Source: Candidatus Nitrosopumilus sp. (lineage in GTDB: Archaea > Thermoproteota > Nitrososphaeria > Nitrososphaerales > Nitrosopumilaceae). Taken from it: 14,116 nucleotides of DNA. The notes under the pieces were generated by a model that had not been told where the DNA came from, searched no databases, and was given only the letters and a program-made list of their open reading frames with translations. Below, piece by piece: positions 12,268 through 14,116 of the stretch. The stretch lies in NCBI GenBank assembly GCA_029864805.1, contig JAOTSS010000047.1:1-14116 (forward strand), written 5' to 3'. A program made the translations under genes and the position numbers. Positions within the stretch are counted from its first letter, which is position 1. Each line of letters starts with the position of its first letter.

Positions 12268-12390
12268 AAATAATTCTGAGATAATGACATAAAATGCTCC
12301 CATCGGGATTTGTCAAATTGGTTCAACATTCTCTATTTTTGTTTATGTGGAAATTCTAATTTTGAAAATCTGCAACAAAATATTCTCGAG

Positions 12391-13140
12391 TCAGACAAAT
12401 ACCTCATTTTCATAATACTGTGGGGTTTTTTTAGGAACATCAAAAATATCTAAAGACTCCAAATATGCAAGATGTTTTGAGATTGATTCAGTGTTTCCAA
12501 AGGATATCATTATCCGGTCATTATGTTCAGGTACGTATTGAGAAATATTCGATTCATATTTTTCCCCATTGACATAAAAAACCAGAGATTGGTTTTCTCC
12601 AGTACAGAAACTGTTGTTTTTATTGTCCGATGATGCATCATAATTCAGCATTATGCATTCAGGCGTAATCTTCATTCCCAATGATGTAAACAACATCTCT
12701 AGTGAAACACCAGTTGCATGCTTGTGAATGAGGTAGGGGTTATGATTCTCAAAGTGGATATACCTGCTCGAAAGCTGGAACTGTTGCAGGCCAAAATTTA
12801 ACTGCTCACCGTCTACAAAGACTGCAATTGCAGCATGTGCATGATCACTTCCATATTCACCAATCCCATACTGTTTAATCAAGCTCCTTTCAGGATCCAG
12901 GTGGACAGTGTTTTGAATTATCTTTGAATCAATCTCCTTTTGGTTCACAAAATAATATGAAAAGAATCCAGATGAAACAATCACAAAAACTACTGCTAAT
13001 ATCACAATTGTCCTACTTTTTGATTTTGGTTTGACTGGCTCTATATCAAAATATTCTGAATTACTCTCTTCAAGACGACCAGGCAAGCTGTAATCTGAAT
13101 CAAAGTCTTTAGGAAGAGTCTTGTCGTTGTTTTCAGTCAA
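12391..13140 (-). CDS. Membrane-anchored His-rich extracytoplasmic protein
   Basis: The 249-residue product has an acidic cytosolic N-terminus and one membrane helix (about 44-64, TIVILAVVFVIVSSGFFSYYF). An outside domain of ~180 residues follows. That domain has clustered histidines: DHAH (99-102), IHFENHN (128-134) and IHKHATG (138-144), plus Cys162 and Cys179, which could pair. I associate this HAH/IHF/HLHATG pattern with a conserved thaumarchaeal protein of unknown function. The ligands look suited to copper or another metal, in keeping with the lineage's copper dependence, but this is inference. The start is TTG 13140, just after an in-frame stop; TCTATAAAT at 13163-13171 lies 23-31 bases upstream. 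It is convergent with no gene and lies alone on this strand. Confidence 0.85.
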   Translation of the reverse strand: MTENNDKTLPKDFDSDYSLPGRLEESNSEYFDIEPVKPKSKSRTIVILAVVFVIVSSGFFSYYFVNQKEIDSKIIQNTVHLDPERSLIKQYGIGEYGSDHAHAAIAVFVDGEQLNFGLQQFQLSSRYIHFENHNPYLIHKHATGVSLEMLFTSLGMKITPECIMLNYDASSDNKNNSFCTGENQSLVFYVNGEKYESNISQYVPEHNDRIMISFGNTESISKHLAYLESLDIFDVPKKTPQYYENEVFV

Positions 13141-13415
13141 TCATTAATCCAAACGCTTTGATTCTATAAATTCCCTAGAGTCAAAATAACTCTGAAAAAA
13201 TGATTTGGGATTTTAAACTAATAATCTGATACCCTATTATGGTCTGAATCTTTAACGACTTGATCGCAGTCTGTTTTGAATCTAAAGTATGCTGTTTAGA
13301 CATTCAGTATATAATGGAACTTGAAGGGTATTAAACCAAAAGTGTAATGCTGGGGATATAGTTAATGAATGAAATAAAAGACCCACGTGGAAAAAGAACT
13401 CTCGGATGAATTAAT
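13141..13415. other. Intergenic region with a palindrome half copy
   Basis: The minus-strand TATA candidate of the His-rich gene lies at 13163-13171. A plus-strand GTATATAATGG at 13308-13317 is a good TATA-like sequence that could drive the small Cys-rich frames beyond 13416, with the half palindrome inside the leader. No protein or RNA gene is recognised between them. Confidence 0.4.
13351..13389 (+). repeat. Right half of the nested palindromic element
   Basis: TGGGGATATAGTTA (13351-13364) and AGACCCACGTG (13379-13389) are separated exactly as in the right half of the complete element at 2765-2854 (38 bases between the first TGGGG base and the last CACGTG base). The three bases TGC just before match the end of the 12-nt centre. 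The left counterpart is at 8131-8182. Confidence 0.8.
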
Positions 13416-13529
13416 TTGGATAGAGAATGGTTAAGTGTCAAAAGCGGCAGAAGTAAAGGTTGTAGAGATTGGATAAACCATAGACGTATGTGTGATAGAT
13501 GCAACTGCGATTGTCATTGGGAGCCCTGA
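13416..13529 (+). CDS. Candidate 37-aa Cys-rich metal-binding protein
   Basis: A frame from TTG 13416 (after an in-frame TGA) reads LDREWLSVKSGRSKGCRDW, then a basic INHRR. It ends MCDRCNCDCHWEP at TGA 13527-13529. Five cysteines and a histidine (C16, then C26-x2-C29-x-C31-x-C33-H34) form a dense ligand cluster that is unlikely by chance in such AT-rich DNA. It probably binds zinc or another metal; no family is recognised. It overlaps the GTG version of the next ORF in a different frame, so either the next gene starts at TTG 13537 or this frame is not used. Confidence 0.35.
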   Translation: MDREWLSVKSGRSKGCRDWINHRRMCDRCNCDCHWEP

Positions 13530-13713
13530 AGAACAATTGACATCGGGTGTTGTGACTCAAAAAACGTGTTCTCATAATGCAAAAGTCAGGATGGCAGGAT
13601 TCAAGGACATGTACGAATGCACAAACTGTCATAAGTTTATCCCCATGATTAAACCAAAAGAGATTGATCATACCGCGCCCCAATATTTAGAGAATAGTTG
13701 GGAAGATGACTGA
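13492..13713 (+). CDS. Small zinc-finger-like protein
   Basis: This product of up to 73 residues carries CSHNAKVRMAGFKDMYECTNCH, with ligands C26, H28, C43, C46 and H47. That is a CxH...CxxCH zinc-binding arrangement, followed by an acidic tail (IDHTAPQYLENSWEDD). Its size and motif suggest a nucleic-acid- or protein-binding mini zinc finger; the role is unknown. The start is uncertain. GTG 13492 gives the longest form, but TTG 13537 (58 residues) follows the stop of the upstream Cys-rich frame by seven bases with GAAGAA between, and would resolve the overlap of the two. GTG 13552 is also in frame. Two Cys-rich frames in tandem suggest a small metal-binding operon. Confidence 0.6.
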   Translation: MIDATAIVIGSPEEQLTSGVVTQKTCSHNAKVRMAGFKDMYECTNCHKFIPMIKPKEIDHTAPQYLENSWEDD

Positions 13714-13789
13714 TTATTCTAAAACATCAAACTAGAATAAAATGTGTTTTCTGTAGTCTGCATCAGGTTAAGCAACATGATAGAATGTT

Positions 13790-14077
13790 TTAGATGTCAT
13801 TAAGGTTGGAAATTACTCTTTCAAGGTCTTGCTTTTCATATCTCAGACTCTTAACAGTTGAACTGTCCTGCAGAGTCAGGGAGAACTTTTGCAGCATTGA
13901 CTTGTTTTCTGGGGTAATTTCAGATGTAAGAATAATATTATTTAGAGTCTTTGATAGCTGAAAAAGTTTTCTCGTATCTATTTTTTTATTCATACTGTTT
14001 GCCAAAGAAATCTGATTGGCCAGTTCATCATTAATTTCATTTAATAATTCTGTAAGTGCATTTGACATAAGGTACAT
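13790..14077 (-). CDS. Small coiled-coil hypothetical protein
   Basis: This 95-residue protein has a helical, heptad-like character throughout: NALTELLNEINDELANQISL, a middle KLFQLSKTLNNIILTSEI, and a final EKQDLERVISNLNDI. It contains no Cys, no signal peptide and no membrane segment. I do not recognise the family; it may be a small dimeric coiled-coil protein. It starts at ATG 14077 or ATG 14068 (MSNALTEL); a TTAATTAA at 14099-14106 fits a TATA box for either. The 76 bases between it and the Cys-rich ORF are AT-rich, and the two genes converge there. Confidence 0.7.
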   Translation of the reverse strand: MYLMSNALTELLNEINDELANQISLANSMNKKIDTRKLFQLSKTLNNIILTSEITPENKSMLQKFSLTLQDSSTVKSLRYEKQDLERVISNLNDI

Positions 14078-14116
14078 ACCATATTAGAGTCGTCCTAGTT
14101 AATTAAGCTGCAACAA

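Noticed and set aside
8131..13389. Treating the whole interval between half palindromes as a mobile element
   Set aside because: It contains tRNA-Gly, uL16 and endA, which are chromosomal core genes, and no recombinase or transposase.
1..14116. CRISPR array
   Set aside because: No series of regularly spaced direct repeats with unique spacers was found; the repeats seen are inverted pairs or dispersed motifs.

Overview
The window looks like the genome of an ammonia-oxidising-type archaeon (Nitrososphaerota/Thaumarchaeota, Nitrosopumilales-like). It is AT-rich. It carries an archaeal uL16 (L10e) ribosomal protein, a tRNA-splicing endonuclease subunit and an archaeal tRNA-Gly. Several proteins resemble families I associate with thaumarchaea: DUF6659, a methionine-rich cupredoxin and a His-rich membrane-anchored protein. 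Many genes start with TTG or GTG and have a TATA-like box about 25-30 bases before the start codon, as expected for leaderless archaeal transcripts. The genus assignment is inference.

Layout. Bases 1-118 hold the 3' end of a gene entering from the left. Bases 186-2088 are bounded by an inverted repeat of about 155 bp with a nearly identical 90-bp core. Between the copies lie a DUF6659 gene, a coupled helical (phasin-like) gene and a small zinc-ribbon gene. A DUF1722 gene (minus) follows. A 90-bp nested palindrome at 2765-2854 then precedes a metal module: a bacterial-looking cation transporter and a secreted Met-rich blue-copper protein. Next come a small membrane protein, a malate/lactate dehydrogenase family gene and, convergent to it, an adenine/adenosine deaminase.

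From about 8.1 kb a half-copy of the palindrome precedes tRNA-Gly(GCC). Then comes an AT-rich accessory block (8.55-10.0 kb) of tiny genes and a ribbon-helix-helix (RHH) regulator. Two perfect 42-bp inverted copies of one promoter/operator sequence control this block. A densely packed stretch follows: an 87-aa gene, uL16 (minus), EndA (plus) and a solitary PLD-like module (minus). A His-rich membrane protein, the complementary half-palindrome, two overlapping small Cys-rich ORFs and a helical 95-aa gene complete the window.

Most distinctive points: (1) the 42-bp duplicated promoter/operator with 10-bp repeats next to an RHH gene, which suggests a small unrecognised regulon; (2) a nested palindrome family (CACGTG outer arms, CTAACTATATCCCCA inner arms) with one complete copy and two complementary half copies 5.2 kb apart; (3) a 90-bp inverted duplication that may encode a short peptide. 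These are sequence observations; their functions are inferred.
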